Shown here: one piece after another, positions 55,582 through 64,000 of the stretch
Position numbering within the stretch: position 1 is the first letter of the stretch
Layout of the letters: every line of letters starts with the position of its first letter
Origin: Mucilaginibacter myungsuensis
GTDB taxonomy: Bacteria; Bacteroidota; Bacteroidia; Sphingobacteriales; Sphingobacteriaceae
NCBI RefSeq assembly: GCF_015222005.1
Contig: NZ_JADFFL010000009.1
Location: forward strand, 124,001 to 188,000
DNA length: 64,000 bases
Reading direction: 5' to 3'
Notes under the pieces: model-generated
Seen by the model: the letters and a program-made list of their open reading frames with translations, nothing else
Told to the model about the DNA's origin: nothing
The model's database searches: none
Translations under genes and position numbers: made by a program

Positions 55582-57066
55582 ATGGCTGATACTTCACTTA
55601 CCAACGGGGACCGCAAACTGAGCGAGAGCGAAGAACGTTACCGCGCTTTGGTAACGGCCACGTCTGAAGTTGTTTATCGCATGAGCCCCGATTGGAGCGT
55701 GATGCACGAGCTGGATGGTGGCAGTTTCCTGCCGGACACGGGCGAACCTATTGCGGATTGGATGCAGAAATATGTGCACCCGGTGGATCAGGAATTGGTG
55801 GTAGAAACGATATCTGACGCTGTGCGGTACAAAAAAATGTTTCGCCTTGAGCATCGGGTATTGCAGGCCGATGGCAGCTTAGGCTGGACATCGTCCACCG
55901 CCATACCGGTATTGGACGATGCCGGTGATATCATAGAATGGTTTGGTGCCGCAAGCGATATCTCTGCCCGCAAAAATACCGAAGAGGCTTTACGTATATC
56001 CAAAGAACAAGCCGAGCAGCAAAAGCGACTGATGGAGATCGTGACGTCTAACACACCCGATCTGGTCTATATTTTCGCGCTTGATTATACTTTCACCTTT
56101 GCAAATCCGGCCCTGCTCACTATGTGGGGGAAGACGTGGGATAACGCTGTAGGAAAACGGTTGTTAGATAACGGCTATGAACCCTGGCATGCCGAAATGC
56201 ACGAGCGCGAGATAGACCATGTTGCGGCCACCAAAGAGACCGTCCGTGGCGAGGTGGCCTTTCCGCACGCCGAATTGGGGCGTAGGGTTTACGATTACAT
56301 CCTCACCCCGGTCATCAATGCACTTGGCGAGGTAGAGGCCGTGGCCGGTACCACCCGCGATATCAGCGAGATCAAAGAGAACGAGCAGCGTAAGAACGAT
56401 TTCATCAGTATGGTGAGCCATGAGTTGAAGACGCCGCTTACATCGGTGATCAGTTATGTGCAGATCGCACAGAAACGGGCGGCCCAAAACAACGACGAGC
56501 TGGCCGGTAACATGCTTGCCCGCGCCGGCAAACAGTTAGCCAAAATGACCCGCATGATCAATGGCTTCCTGAATGTATCGCGCTTAGAATCAGGCCGTAT
56601 CCATATCGATCTGGAACCTTTCGATCTTTCGCTACTGATCAAAGAGGTTGAGGAAGAGACCGCCGCCACTATTAACAGCCACCACATTAATTTTGATCAT
56701 AACGGCGAAACATGGGTGAACGCCGACCGCGAAAAGATAGAGCAGGTATTCAATAACCTGATCAGTAACGCGATAAAATACTCCCATGCCGATACCGCTA
56801 TCGAAGTGAGCTATCACGTGACCGGCGACCACGTGCAGGTCAGCGTTACCGACGAGGGCATCGGTATTGACCCTAACGATCTGCCCCGCCTTTTTGAACG
56901 TTACTATCGCGTAAAAGAAGCCGAACTGAACCACATTGCCGGCTTCGGCATCGGCCTGTACCTATGTGCCGAGATCATTAAACGCCACGGCGGCGAGATT
57001 TGGGCAGAAAGCAGTGCCGAAAAAGGCAGCGTGTTCAATTTCACCCTGCCCTTGTATCAGAAATAG
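55582..57066 (+). CDS. Soluble PAS-PAS sensor histidine kinase
   Basis: 494 residues, no membrane segment. PAS 1 about 15-135 (YRALVTATSEVVYRMSPDW, ending WFGAASDISARK), PAS 2 about 145-265 (ending GTTRDISEIKENE), HisKA with His 280 in SMVSHELKTPLTS, HATPase with NLISNAIKYS, VTDEGIGI and GFGIGLYLCAEI. It senses a cytosolic signal; no regulator is adjacent. Transcribed from the -7 box at 55547. Confidence 0.94.
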   Translation: MADTSLTNGDRKLSESEERYRALVTATSEVVYRMSPDWSVMHELDGGSFLPDTGEPIADWMQKYVHPVDQELVVETISDAVRYKKMFRLEHRVLQADGSLGWTSSTAIPVLDDAGDIIEWFGAASDISARKNTEEALRISKEQAEQQKRLMEIVTSNTPDLVYIFALDYTFTFANPALLTMWGKTWDNAVGKRLLDNGYEPWHAEMHEREIDHVAATKETVRGEVAFPHAELGRRVYDYILTPVINALGEVEAVAGTTRDISEIKENEQRKNDFISMVSHELKTPLTSVISYVQIAQKRAAQNNDELAGNMLARAGKQLAKMTRMINGFLNVSRLESGRIHIDLEPFDLSLLIKEVEEETAATINSHHINFDHNGETWVNADREKIEQVFNNLISNAIKYSHADTAIEVSYHVTGDHVQVSVTDEGIGIDPNDLPRLFERYYRVKEAELNHIAGFGIGLYLCAEIIKRHGGEIWAESSAEKGSVFNFTLPLYQK

Positions 57067-57162
57067 ATCCGCTTATTTTTCTATTGAACATGGTGACCGA
57101 TCCACGCTGTTCATTTTCTGGGTTTTGATTATCTTAGCGCGACCAATATATGTCTAAACAGT

Positions 57163-57858
57163 ATGAAATACCTCGGCCTTGCCATTATTACTTTAGCGAT
57201 CACTTTTTCAGGATGCAGTTCTGATACTAAGTCAACCACGGCTAAAGACAGCCTTACCGATACCATCACACACGCAACACCGAATGCCGCCGATAAAACA
57301 GCGACCACCAAAAAACACCCTGATGAGGTAGAGATACGGGCGCTGATCGTAACCACACTTAATTGGGCCAATTCTGAGCATGTAGTAGGCTTGCTGCCCG
57401 CTATTGTTAAAGACAGCATCTGTATCGGGTTCGACCTTAATAAAGTGAACCAAACCGCCGAAGCGTTAAAAAAGACGGGGTTATTTGCAGACGAGTTTAC
57501 GGAGAACTATAAACACATCATGCAAACGCTGGATGAAAAGATCAGGAGCAACAAATTTGAGAAATGGAATGTGAGCGAGCTACCAACTTTTACTTTCGCT
57601 AACGATGTAAACCCATGGTGCTCTTGCCAGGATAATTACTCGTGGGAGAATGTAGACATAGCCGACCTTAAGATCAACGGAAACAAAGCCACCGCCAATT
57701 GGAATTGGGGGAAACTGCCCGATAATGTAGACCCAAGCTGGAAAAAATTCGCGATGCCGTTCCGTGCTGTTAAAGAAGGCGACCAATGGAAGATCGCCTA
57801 CCTGAACGGATTCGATTATAAAGAGAGCGTGCAAATGCTGCCGCTATCCTCAAAATAA
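57163..57858 (+). CDS. Lipoprotein of unknown function
   Basis: 231 residues. Lipobox TFSGC (Cys 18), then a Ser/Thr/Asp-rich linker to about 45. The body contains LIVTTLNWANSEHVVGLLPAIVKD and NPWCSCQDNYSW near 145-160, and ends DQWKIAYLNGFDYKESVQML, which resembles the NTF2-like or DUF4878-type ending. The family is not recognised with confidence. A single gene. Confidence 0.7.
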   Translation: MKYLGLAIITLAITFSGCSSDTKSTTAKDSLTDTITHATPNAADKTATTKKHPDEVEIRALIVTTLNWANSEHVVGLLPAIVKDSICIGFDLNKVNQTAEALKKTGLFADEFTENYKHIMQTLDEKIRSNKFEKWNVSELPTFTFANDVNPWCSCQDNYSWENVDIADLKINGNKATANWNWGKLPDNVDPSWKKFAMPFRAVKEGDQWKIAYLNGFDYKESVQMLPLSSK

Positions 57859-57869
57859 CAGGCAACAAA

Positions 57870-58844
57870 CTACTGCCTGTTTGCCTTCATCTGTTCCATT
57901 TTACGGCGAAAACTGGATAGCATTATATACGGTATCATTTTTAGCGTGTAAGGCACATCGGCCCTGAAAGCTTTGCTGAGCAGCTTGGCACTTTCCACAA
58001 AATTAAATCCGCGCAAAGCCTCGTGTTTGGCTAACTCGACAGCGCCTTCCATGTATAGTTTTTGAAATACAAAGATCTCGCGTTTACGCATTTGGAGCTT
58101 GTATTTTTTTAGCATCGTCTCCAGATCATGCACGTATAAATATTTTAACACCTCGGCACGTTGTCGTCCGTCATAAATATTTTTCGAGTCGATCTTCTTT
58201 TCCCAAAGTGGTGTGATCGTGAACGATACCTTACATTGTTTACTCAGGATAATGCCCAGGCACATGCACCAATCATCGCCAATGATCATGTCCTTGTTCC
58301 ATCTGCCTACTATTGATGTGCGACGTAACACTAACGACGATGAGGGCGAAGGGCAGCAGGTAATATACAGCAAACGCGCCTCGGGATAGGTCAGATCTAC
58401 CCAGCCATCTTCGGTCGGCTTAATGAAAGGACGGATGTTGGTATCCCGCGTAAGGTATTCGGTAGCTACCTTATCCCAAACCGAATTCTGTATCCAGTTG
58501 GCAAAACACAGATCTAAATCGTCGGTCTGCATTTTAGGCACACATGTGCTCAAAAATTCGGGCTGCCAAACATCGTCAGAATCCAGCGTGGTAATAAACT
58601 CGCCTTTGGCTACCTCCAGGCCACGGTTACGGGCGGCAGCTTGCCCGCCATGCTCAATAATATGGTACTCAACCTGAGGATATTTTTTTATCATCTCGGC
58701 GGTATTATCTACCGATCCGTCATCAACTACAATTATCTGTGTGTTGGTATAGGTTTGTGCCAGCGCGCTTTCAATAGCCGACGGCAATATCGCCTCGCGG
58801 TTATACGTGGGTATAATGATGGAAACTAAGGCGCTGTTATTCAT
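57870..58844 (-). CDS. Family 2 glycosyltransferase
   Basis: 324 residues. GT-A fold with VSIIIPTYNREAILPSAIESALAQTY at the start, VVDDGSVDNT (~38-47), and TTLDSDDVW (DxD-type metal site ~91-94). The C-terminal ~90 residues are basic and helical. It adds a sugar to a growing glycan; donor and acceptor are unknown. Last gene of the leftward glycan cluster. Confidence 0.92.
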   Translation of the reverse strand: MNNSALVSIIIPTYNREAILPSAIESALAQTYTNTQIIVVDDGSVDNTAEMIKKYPQVEYHIIEHGGQAAARNRGLEVAKGEFITTLDSDDVWQPEFLSTCVPKMQTDDLDLCFANWIQNSVWDKVATEYLTRDTNIRPFIKPTEDGWVDLTYPEARLLYITCCPSPSSSLVLRRTSIVGRWNKDMIIGDDWCMCLGIILSKQCKVSFTITPLWEKKIDSKNIYDGRQRAEVLKYLYVHDLETMLKKYKLQMRKREIFVFQKLYMEGAVELAKHEALRGFNFVESAKLLSKAFRADVPYTLKMIPYIMLSSFRRKMEQMKANRQ

Positions 58845-58894
58845 ATCGGCTAAGTAAATCCTTATATATCATACAAATAGATCATTCAGATGGT

Positions 58895-59881
58895 TTAAAC
58901 TTTAACCCAGGCCACCAAACCTTTGGCAACCCGGTACACGGGCCGCGGAAATATCACTACATGTATTGCCAATAATATCCAGCCATAAGTAGTGCTCAGG
59001 CTGATGCTCCACAATAAAGTCAGCGGAAAAAATACCAGGTAAAAGTCGTGCATCAGGATGCTGAAAGGGCGATCTTTTTGTGTGATGATGATCACTGGAT
59101 CTATTCCTTTTACCCGTTTTTTGATGATCATCAGCAACAAGTACAATACAATGGCGATGATAAACCAAACATTAATAATGGTGTGGACCAAGTACGAGAA
59201 ACATAGCAACTCGATGAGGAATATACCTCGTTCGGCCAGCTTAAAATTAGCAGGTTCAATGCCCGTAGCGAAGGTGCTGAACTTAGCCACGATATCATTA
59301 TCCCGATCATAAAACTGGTGCCAAAGGATGCCCCGCAAACCATAAAAGAAAGCCCAACCGGCGGCTACGGCCGTCCACTGCAGATCTAACCTGTCGCCTG
59401 CTATGAAAGTGAGGTTACTGATGATGAGCAGCGTGGGGAACAAATGCGCCCCGCTTGCGTCGCAAAAAACGCCCAATATGCCGCGCTCTTTAAATCTGAA
59501 CGGCGGGACAGAATACAGCGTAAAGATGATCCACGACATGGCGTAGAACAGCATCGACAATTTATCGGGATATAGATAGTAGCCGCAGCAAAACCCAAGC
59601 CCGATGATGCCGATAAGCAACATGGCGATCTGCCCCCGGCTCAGCTTTTCCATCCGGTTAGATTTGCCTGCGGCTACGTCCTGCTCTATATCGCAAACAT
59701 CATTGATCACGCTCACGAATATGGCACCCACCATAATGCTAAAAATGAGGAACAGCAGCCTGAAAGCCGTTACCTCCAACGGATAGCCGTTAAGGTATAT
59801 AACCAAATAGCCAACGCCCAATAGCGGGATCAGCTTTGGTTCGTACCATTCGTTATGCCTTGTAAATTTCAGCGCCCTCAT
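58895..59881 (-). CDS. UbiA-family membrane prenyltransferase
   Basis: 329 residues from ATG 59881 (MRALKFTRHNEWYEPK); this start overlaps the previous stop as ATGA. An open frame continues upstream to 59986 but it is not protein-like. About eight or nine membrane segments. First Asp-rich motif NDVCDIEQDVAAGKSNR (NDxxDxxxD), second motif FYDRDNDIVAKF. In a glycan cluster such a protein may make polyprenyl-phosphoribose like the mycobacterial DPPR synthase, rather than a quinone. That is inference. Confidence 0.85.
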   Translation of the reverse strand: MRALKFTRHNEWYEPKLIPLLGVGYLVIYLNGYPLEVTAFRLLFLIFSIMVGAIFVSVINDVCDIEQDVAAGKSNRMEKLSRGQIAMLLIGIIGLGFCCGYYLYPDKLSMLFYAMSWIIFTLYSVPPFRFKERGILGVFCDASGAHLFPTLLIISNLTFIAGDRLDLQWTAVAAGWAFFYGLRGILWHQFYDRDNDIVAKFSTFATGIEPANFKLAERGIFLIELLCFSYLVHTIINVWFIIAIVLYLLLMIIKKRVKGIDPVIIITQKDRPFSILMHDFYLVFFPLTLLWSISLSTTYGWILLAIHVVIFPRPVYRVAKGLVAWVKV

Positions 59882-61065
59882 TGTTTGTCCAGTATGTGCA
59901 CGATCTCGCTTGCAAAGTCCTTTTCGGGTTTTTCGGGCAGGCGTTCTTTGATCGATCGCGATGCTTCGATGCCTATGTGCTCCCATTCCTCACGGCGTTG
60001 CCAGGCCTGCTCCATGGCCTCATCCAACGATCGTTCGTTAACTTCAGCTACAAACCCGTTAACACCATGTGTGATCAGTTCGGCGCTGCCGCCAGATCTT
60101 GTTGTGATCACTACCCGGCCTATAGCCATGGCCTCGGTGATCACCAAAGGCAACCCCTCGCTGCGCGATGGCAGGACCAGCGCGTGATGCTCTGACCATA
60201 CTTTTTCTATGTCCTCCGCATAACCTATAAAGTCCACGTTAGTTAAGCCCAGCAGGGCGGCCATTTCCTTGATCGCGTCGGTATCTGTACCACTGCCGAT
60301 GATGGATACCGAGATATCACGTTCGCGCCATTTGGGTAAGGCCATTATCCGCAGCAAAATATCCTGGCCTTTATCTATAATGAACAGGCGACCTATACAA
60401 GCTAATTTGAAACCCTTATCCGTAGCAGGATAAGGCAGCGGGCCGGCAATATTGGTCTTTACAGGATTAAACACCACCTTACTATTAGGTAATCTTACGC
60501 CAAATTGCTCCTCGGTAAGCGTTTTGTTATGCTCCGATACAAAAAAACAATGCTCAGCACCTTGCAGCGCTTTTTTCATATAGATACGTGCAGCATGATC
60601 GGGCCAATAAAAATCCACGGCCTTTTGCATAATGATCATATAGGGGATCTTTAACTCCAAACACTGATAGGCCAGATGCAAACCGTCAAAGTTGATAGCC
60701 TGGGCTATGATGACCAGTGCTGGGTTAGTCTGTTCCAGATAATCGTGAAAATGCTCGGCAGATCGGTCGGCGTTGTAGCTGATCAATCCTGCACGGCTCA
60801 TAAATTTGCCGGCCAGATCACCAACTTTATAGATCGCTTTTTTGATCAGTGGCTGATCGGGCAGCAATTGTTTCAGCTCAACACCCAACACCTGCAACCT
60901 CAAAAATTGCGGGTGTGCAAAGTTGATCCGGTTCTTATAAACGGTCACCTTGCCAACACCCATGTCCTTCAAGTGGGCTATACTTTTAGCCCATAGCTCT
61001 TCACTGCCACCCCAATCATCAAAAATGGTGGTTATAATAGCTATGTTTTTATGCGGTTTAGCCAT
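59878..61065 (-). CDS. Family 4 (GT-B) glycosyltransferase
   Basis: 395 residues. GT-B fold: N-terminal IAIITTIFDDWGGSEELW, C-terminal half with KLACIGRLFIIDKGQDILLRI and the signature VLPSRSEGLPLVITEAMAIGR (E-x7-E, ~305-320). Coupled by four bases to the UbiA-like gene downstream. Five bases after the ABC transporter stop. It probably builds the exported glycan. Confidence 0.92.
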   Translation of the reverse strand: MAKPHKNIAIITTIFDDWGGSEELWAKSIAHLKDMGVGKVTVYKNRINFAHPQFLRLQVLGVELKQLLPDQPLIKKAIYKVGDLAGKFMSRAGLISYNADRSAEHFHDYLEQTNPALVIIAQAINFDGLHLAYQCLELKIPYMIIMQKAVDFYWPDHAARIYMKKALQGAEHCFFVSEHNKTLTEEQFGVRLPNSKVVFNPVKTNIAGPLPYPATDKGFKLACIGRLFIIDKGQDILLRIMALPKWRERDISVSIIGSGTDTDAIKEMAALLGLTNVDFIGYAEDIEKVWSEHHALVLPSRSEGLPLVITEAMAIGRVVITTRSGGSAELITHGVNGFVAEVNERSLDEAMEQAWQRREEWEHIGIEASRSIKERLPEKPEKDFASEIVHILDKQ

Positions 61066-61070
61066 GGTGT

Positions 61071-62876
61071 CTATTCATCAATATTTTTGAACAGCCGCGC
61101 GTATTCGCCACCGGCATTTAACAATTCTTCGTCGGTACCTTGTTCGATCACCCGTCCGCCGGATAGCACGTAAATATGATCGGCATACTTCACAGCCGAA
61201 TGGCGGTGACTGATCACCACTGCCGCCCGGTCATCCAACGCTGCTCGGAATTTATCTAACAATTCTTTCTCGCTAACGGTGTCCATAGCGCTGGTGGCCT
61301 CGTCGAACACCAAAATATTGGCGCTGCTGTAAAAGGCCCGTGCAATACCTATCTTTTGCCATTGACCGATACTAACCTCCTGCCCCTTATCAAAAAGGCG
61401 GCCCATAATGGTCTCGTAACCTTCGGGCAGTTTATCAATAAAAACGTCGGCCCCTGCTTTTTGGGCGGCAAGCTTTAATTCTGTCAGATCACAAGGTTTA
61501 TCCAGATCGCCAAAGCGGATATTGTCGGCCACGCTCACGTTATAATGTTGCAGGTCCTGAAAAACGATGCCGATCTGTTTACGGTAAGCCGATGCCTTGA
61601 ACGAACGGATGTCTGTACCGCCATAAGCGATCGCGCCGCTGGTGGGGTCATATAAACGGCAGATCAGTTTAATGAGTGTGCTTTTACCTGCGCCGTTCAA
61701 TCCTACCACGGCCACCATTTTACCGGGAGGGACATTGATAGAGATATCTTTCAACACCACCTTATCGGTATGCGGATAACTGAACGAGATATTTTTAAGT
61801 TCAAGTCCTTTTGCTCTCCCGGAGTTCTGCTCTACCGCCAGACCGTCGTCATCTGCCTTGTTCTGCAAACCGAACAGATCGAAAATGCTGTTCACAAAAA
61901 GGCTGTTCTGATAAACGATAGATATCCCTGCCGCCAAATTTTGCATAATGGTGAACGACTGCGGGAACACTACCAAAAAAATGGTGACATCGCCTACACT
62001 GGTCTTTCCATTCACGGCTTCCATGGCAATAAATCCTACGCAGGTAAAAAAACCCAGGCTGGCCATTGCCATGGTGATGACCTCGCGCTGCGTGCTTTTT
62101 AAGTTCAGTTTGAGGCGTTTAGATTGCAGTTCGAGTTTAATACGTAGGTATTGATCTTTAAAATATTGGCCCAGACTAAAAACCCGTATCTCTTTAGCGG
62201 CAACGTCGGATGTAATAAGATCACTCAAATATGCAGCTTGCCGCTCAGTCGCCGTGTGCGATACCCGCCATTGGTTAAGCTTGTTGGCAAAATGGATGCG
62301 CACCAGCAGCGTTGGCAGTACAAAAAGCGCAAGTATCGGCAGTAAATACCAGCTAATGGTCACCAGCACCAAACCAACGCCCAACAAACTCATAGCATTT
62401 TTAGCTATTTCTATTAAGGTAACGATCACCAGGTGCGGTTTATCAGATCCGGCGTCTTTAGCCCGTTTTAGAATGTCAAAATAGTCGGGGCTTTCAAAAT
62501 ATGGATAATCCAGTTGGGCGGCCGTGGCGTGTATCCTGTCATCCATATGCAGCGATACCTTGGATGCCTGCACTCCGGTAACATAAGCCGAAAATGATTT
62601 TACCACAAAATAAGCAATGCCACAAAGCGCCGCCAATACAACGTATCGAAGCACAACCTGCTGGTGTTCAGCCACATCAAAACCAGAGGCAGATACCGCG
62701 TTGATCAGCAATTTCAATACATAAACCGATGCAAAAAAAAGAGCGGTCTCGGCAAAAATGAGGATGATGGTGAGGATGGCCCAGCCGCGTGTTACCGACC
62801 AAACCAGCGTAAGTGTCCGTCTTAGGTTTAAATTACCACGAAATCTTTCGATTTTTTCTGTTAAAAAATTACTCAT
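61071..62876 (-). CDS. ABC transporter, fused permease and ATPase (exporter type)
   Basis: 601 residues. Six membrane segments within 1-330, then the ATPase domain: Walker A GLNGAGKST (392-400), Q-loop FQDLQHY (439-445), signature VSIGQ (501-505, degenerate compared with LSGGQ), Walker B ILVFDE (521-526), H-loop SHRHSA. A half-transporter that should dimerise. First gene of the leftward glycan cluster, so the cargo may be a lipid-linked sugar. Confidence 0.93.
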   Translation of the reverse strand: MSNFLTEKIERFRGNLNLRRTLTLVWSVTRGWAILTIILIFAETALFFASVYVLKLLINAVSASGFDVAEHQQVVLRYVVLAALCGIAYFVVKSFSAYVTGVQASKVSLHMDDRIHATAAQLDYPYFESPDYFDILKRAKDAGSDKPHLVIVTLIEIAKNAMSLLGVGLVLVTISWYLLPILALFVLPTLLVRIHFANKLNQWRVSHTATERQAAYLSDLITSDVAAKEIRVFSLGQYFKDQYLRIKLELQSKRLKLNLKSTQREVITMAMASLGFFTCVGFIAMEAVNGKTSVGDVTIFLVVFPQSFTIMQNLAAGISIVYQNSLFVNSIFDLFGLQNKADDDGLAVEQNSGRAKGLELKNISFSYPHTDKVVLKDISINVPPGKMVAVVGLNGAGKSTLIKLICRLYDPTSGAIAYGGTDIRSFKASAYRKQIGIVFQDLQHYNVSVADNIRFGDLDKPCDLTELKLAAQKAGADVFIDKLPEGYETIMGRLFDKGQEVSIGQWQKIGIARAFYSSANILVFDEATSAMDTVSEKELLDKFRAALDDRAAVVISHRHSAVKYADHIYVLSGGRVIEQGTDEELLNAGGEYARLFKNIDE

Positions 62877-63368
62877 GAAAATTACCTAAAACGACACGAT
62901 AGATGTCGGTCATAACTATTATGAAAGGCTTAAAACCAAAGCTATGCCTTTTTTTTAGGAAAACATTATTCCCTACGGTTATATTTTTTGCGGGGTAATT
63001 TGATGGTACAACATCACGGAATAACGAAAAGTTTGTCAAAATCACAAAGTGGATACACTAAGGTGAAGATCTGGATAAGGGATAAAACTCATTTGGAGCT
63101 TTGCTTCTAAAAGCAACTCACCAACTTTTGTCATCGTGATCACATTACATCTTTAGCAGCTACATTTTCAATAGTACCAAAGCCGGCCACTTCTACATCT
63201 GATATTCCTCTAAGTGGTAGTTTTATATTGTGCCTCATTATAATCTGCATAACTACTTATCATGTGAAAATTAACCGCCCGCCCCGACCGAACATTTTTA
63301 AAATAGATCCAACTCTGCGGTAAATTACAGCTATTTTTACTCGCAAACACTGTATAGAAAACAAGATC
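62877..63368. other. Intergenic region between divergent glycan genes
   Basis: About 490 bases without a supportable gene. It must hold the promoters of the leftward ABC operon and of the rightward FkbM gene, but I found no convincing -33/-7 pair. A short palindrome GTGATCAC lies near 63137. Nothing else was seen. Confidence 0.5.
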
Positions 63369-64000
63369 TTGAAAGCTCAAATACAAAAACTGGTCAATAG
63401 GTTACCTAAGCCCTGGACCCGCAGATTATACTGGACGGCGGTTTCGTTATTTGGTGCCGACCAGAGCCCTGTTTACAATATGTATCATCATATTGCCAAT
63501 CTGAAAAAATTGGGCTTCAAGCCCGATCTGATCATTGACGGCGGCGCATATGTAGGTGACTGGACCAAGAGCGTCCGCAAGATATATCCCGACGCAACTT
63601 TTGTTATGGTAGAGGCCCAGCCGGCTAAGCGTGTTATCTTGCAGGCGGTAGCATCGGAATTCGATAATGTTAATTTTGAGATAGCGTTATTAGGCGACGC
63701 CGAAAAAGAAATGGACTTTTTTGAGATGGAGACCGGCTCGAGCATTTACGAGGAGAACACCAATTACGACCGCCAAAAGACCACCCTGATGATGCACACG
63801 CTCGATTCGGTGGCGGACAAATATCGAAAACCCGAAAGCTGCTTTATCAAACTTGACGTGCAGGGTGCCGAGATCGACATCTTAAAAGGCGCGCCGAACT
63901 TACTAACCAAAACCGACTTTATTTTATTAGAGATAAGCACCCTAAATTATAACGAGAACGCGCCGCAGTTTTTTGATGTGATCCTGTTCATGAAAAACAT
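63369..64000 (+). CDS. FkbM-family methyltransferase, 3' end outside window
   Basis: The frame is open from TAA at 63321 to the window edge. The first usable start is TTG 63369 (then KAQIQKLVNRLPKPWTRRLY); the next ATG (63480) would remove about 37 residues. About 210 residues are visible. SAM-binding motif LIIDGGAYVGDWTKSVR, FVMVEAQPAK, and the FkbM core SSIYEENTNYDR, IKLDVQGAEIDILKGA and FILLEIST. It methylates a sugar hydroxyl in the family; here it probably decorates the glycan of the neighbouring cluster. Confidence 0.88.
   Translation, partial: MKAQIQKLVNRLPKPWTRRLYWTAVSLFGADQSPVYNMYHHIANLKKLGFKPDLIIDGGAYVGDWTKSVRKIYPDATFVMVEAQPAKRVILQAVASEFDNVNFEIALLGDAEKEMDFFEMETGSSIYEENTNYDRQKTTLMMHTLDSVADKYRKPESCFIKLDVQGAEIDILKGAPNLLTKTDFILLEISTLNYNENAPQFFDVILFMKN

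Overview
The window looks like a chromosomal segment of a Bacteroidota bacterium of the family Sphingobacteriaceae, most like Mucilaginibacter or Pedobacter. The evidence is a SusC/SusD starch locus, SusE-type lipoproteins, a T9SS type B (gliding-motility-associated) C-terminal domain, DUF4249 and MG2/plug proteins beside a TonB receptor, many lipoproteins, and -7 boxes of the TAnnTTTG type. The genus is inferred; no rRNA or marker gene is present.

Layout. 1-2724: 3' part of an M16 peptidase. 2795-10286: surface proteins (a YVTN propeller with a sorting domain, two paralogous PKD lipoproteins), a membrane histidine kinase whose 3' end runs into an antisense tRNA-Cys, a leftward tRNA array (Cys, Gln, an unusual Ile with anticodon UAU, and a degenerate tRNA-like element) preceded by a promoter, short structured leader and terminator, and an ECF sigma operon. 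10439-17541: outer-membrane operon (secreted protein with an apparent ATC start, STN-TonB receptor, DUF4249 lipoprotein, MG2 protein). 17914-26458: glutaminase-like secreted protein, an orphan secreted pair, and a TPR histidine kinase with a LuxR-type regulator.

26627-40029 is a starch/maltodextrin utilization locus read leftward: SusC, SusD and SusE capture glucan at the surface, a SusA-like amylase, a type I pullulanase and a GH13 lipoprotein cut it, and an MFS carrier imports the products. A second glutaminase-like protein (40877-43339) lies just upstream. 43662-47118 holds a DHFR-like protein, an L,D-transpeptidase and a cation/proton antiporter. 47249-51369 holds a beta-helix protein, then a Crp/Fnr regulator followed by an SDR, a DJ-1/PfpI protein and an ABM protein. 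Two promoters here share the same architecture (TGTGA-N6-TCACA palindrome, conserved TTAGTGACCTG, -7 box, all at identical spacing), which I regard as the strongest new signal.

51811-55322 is a translationally coupled thioredoxin-LytS-LytTR operon. 55582-57858 has a PAS histidine kinase and a lipoprotein. 57870-64000 is a glycan/surface polysaccharide cluster: GT2, UbiA-like prenyltransferase, GT4, ABC exporter, and a divergent FkbM methyltransferase cut by the window end. Several families of interspersed inverted repeats sit between genes. No CRISPR array, insertion sequence, prophage or classical defence island was seen.
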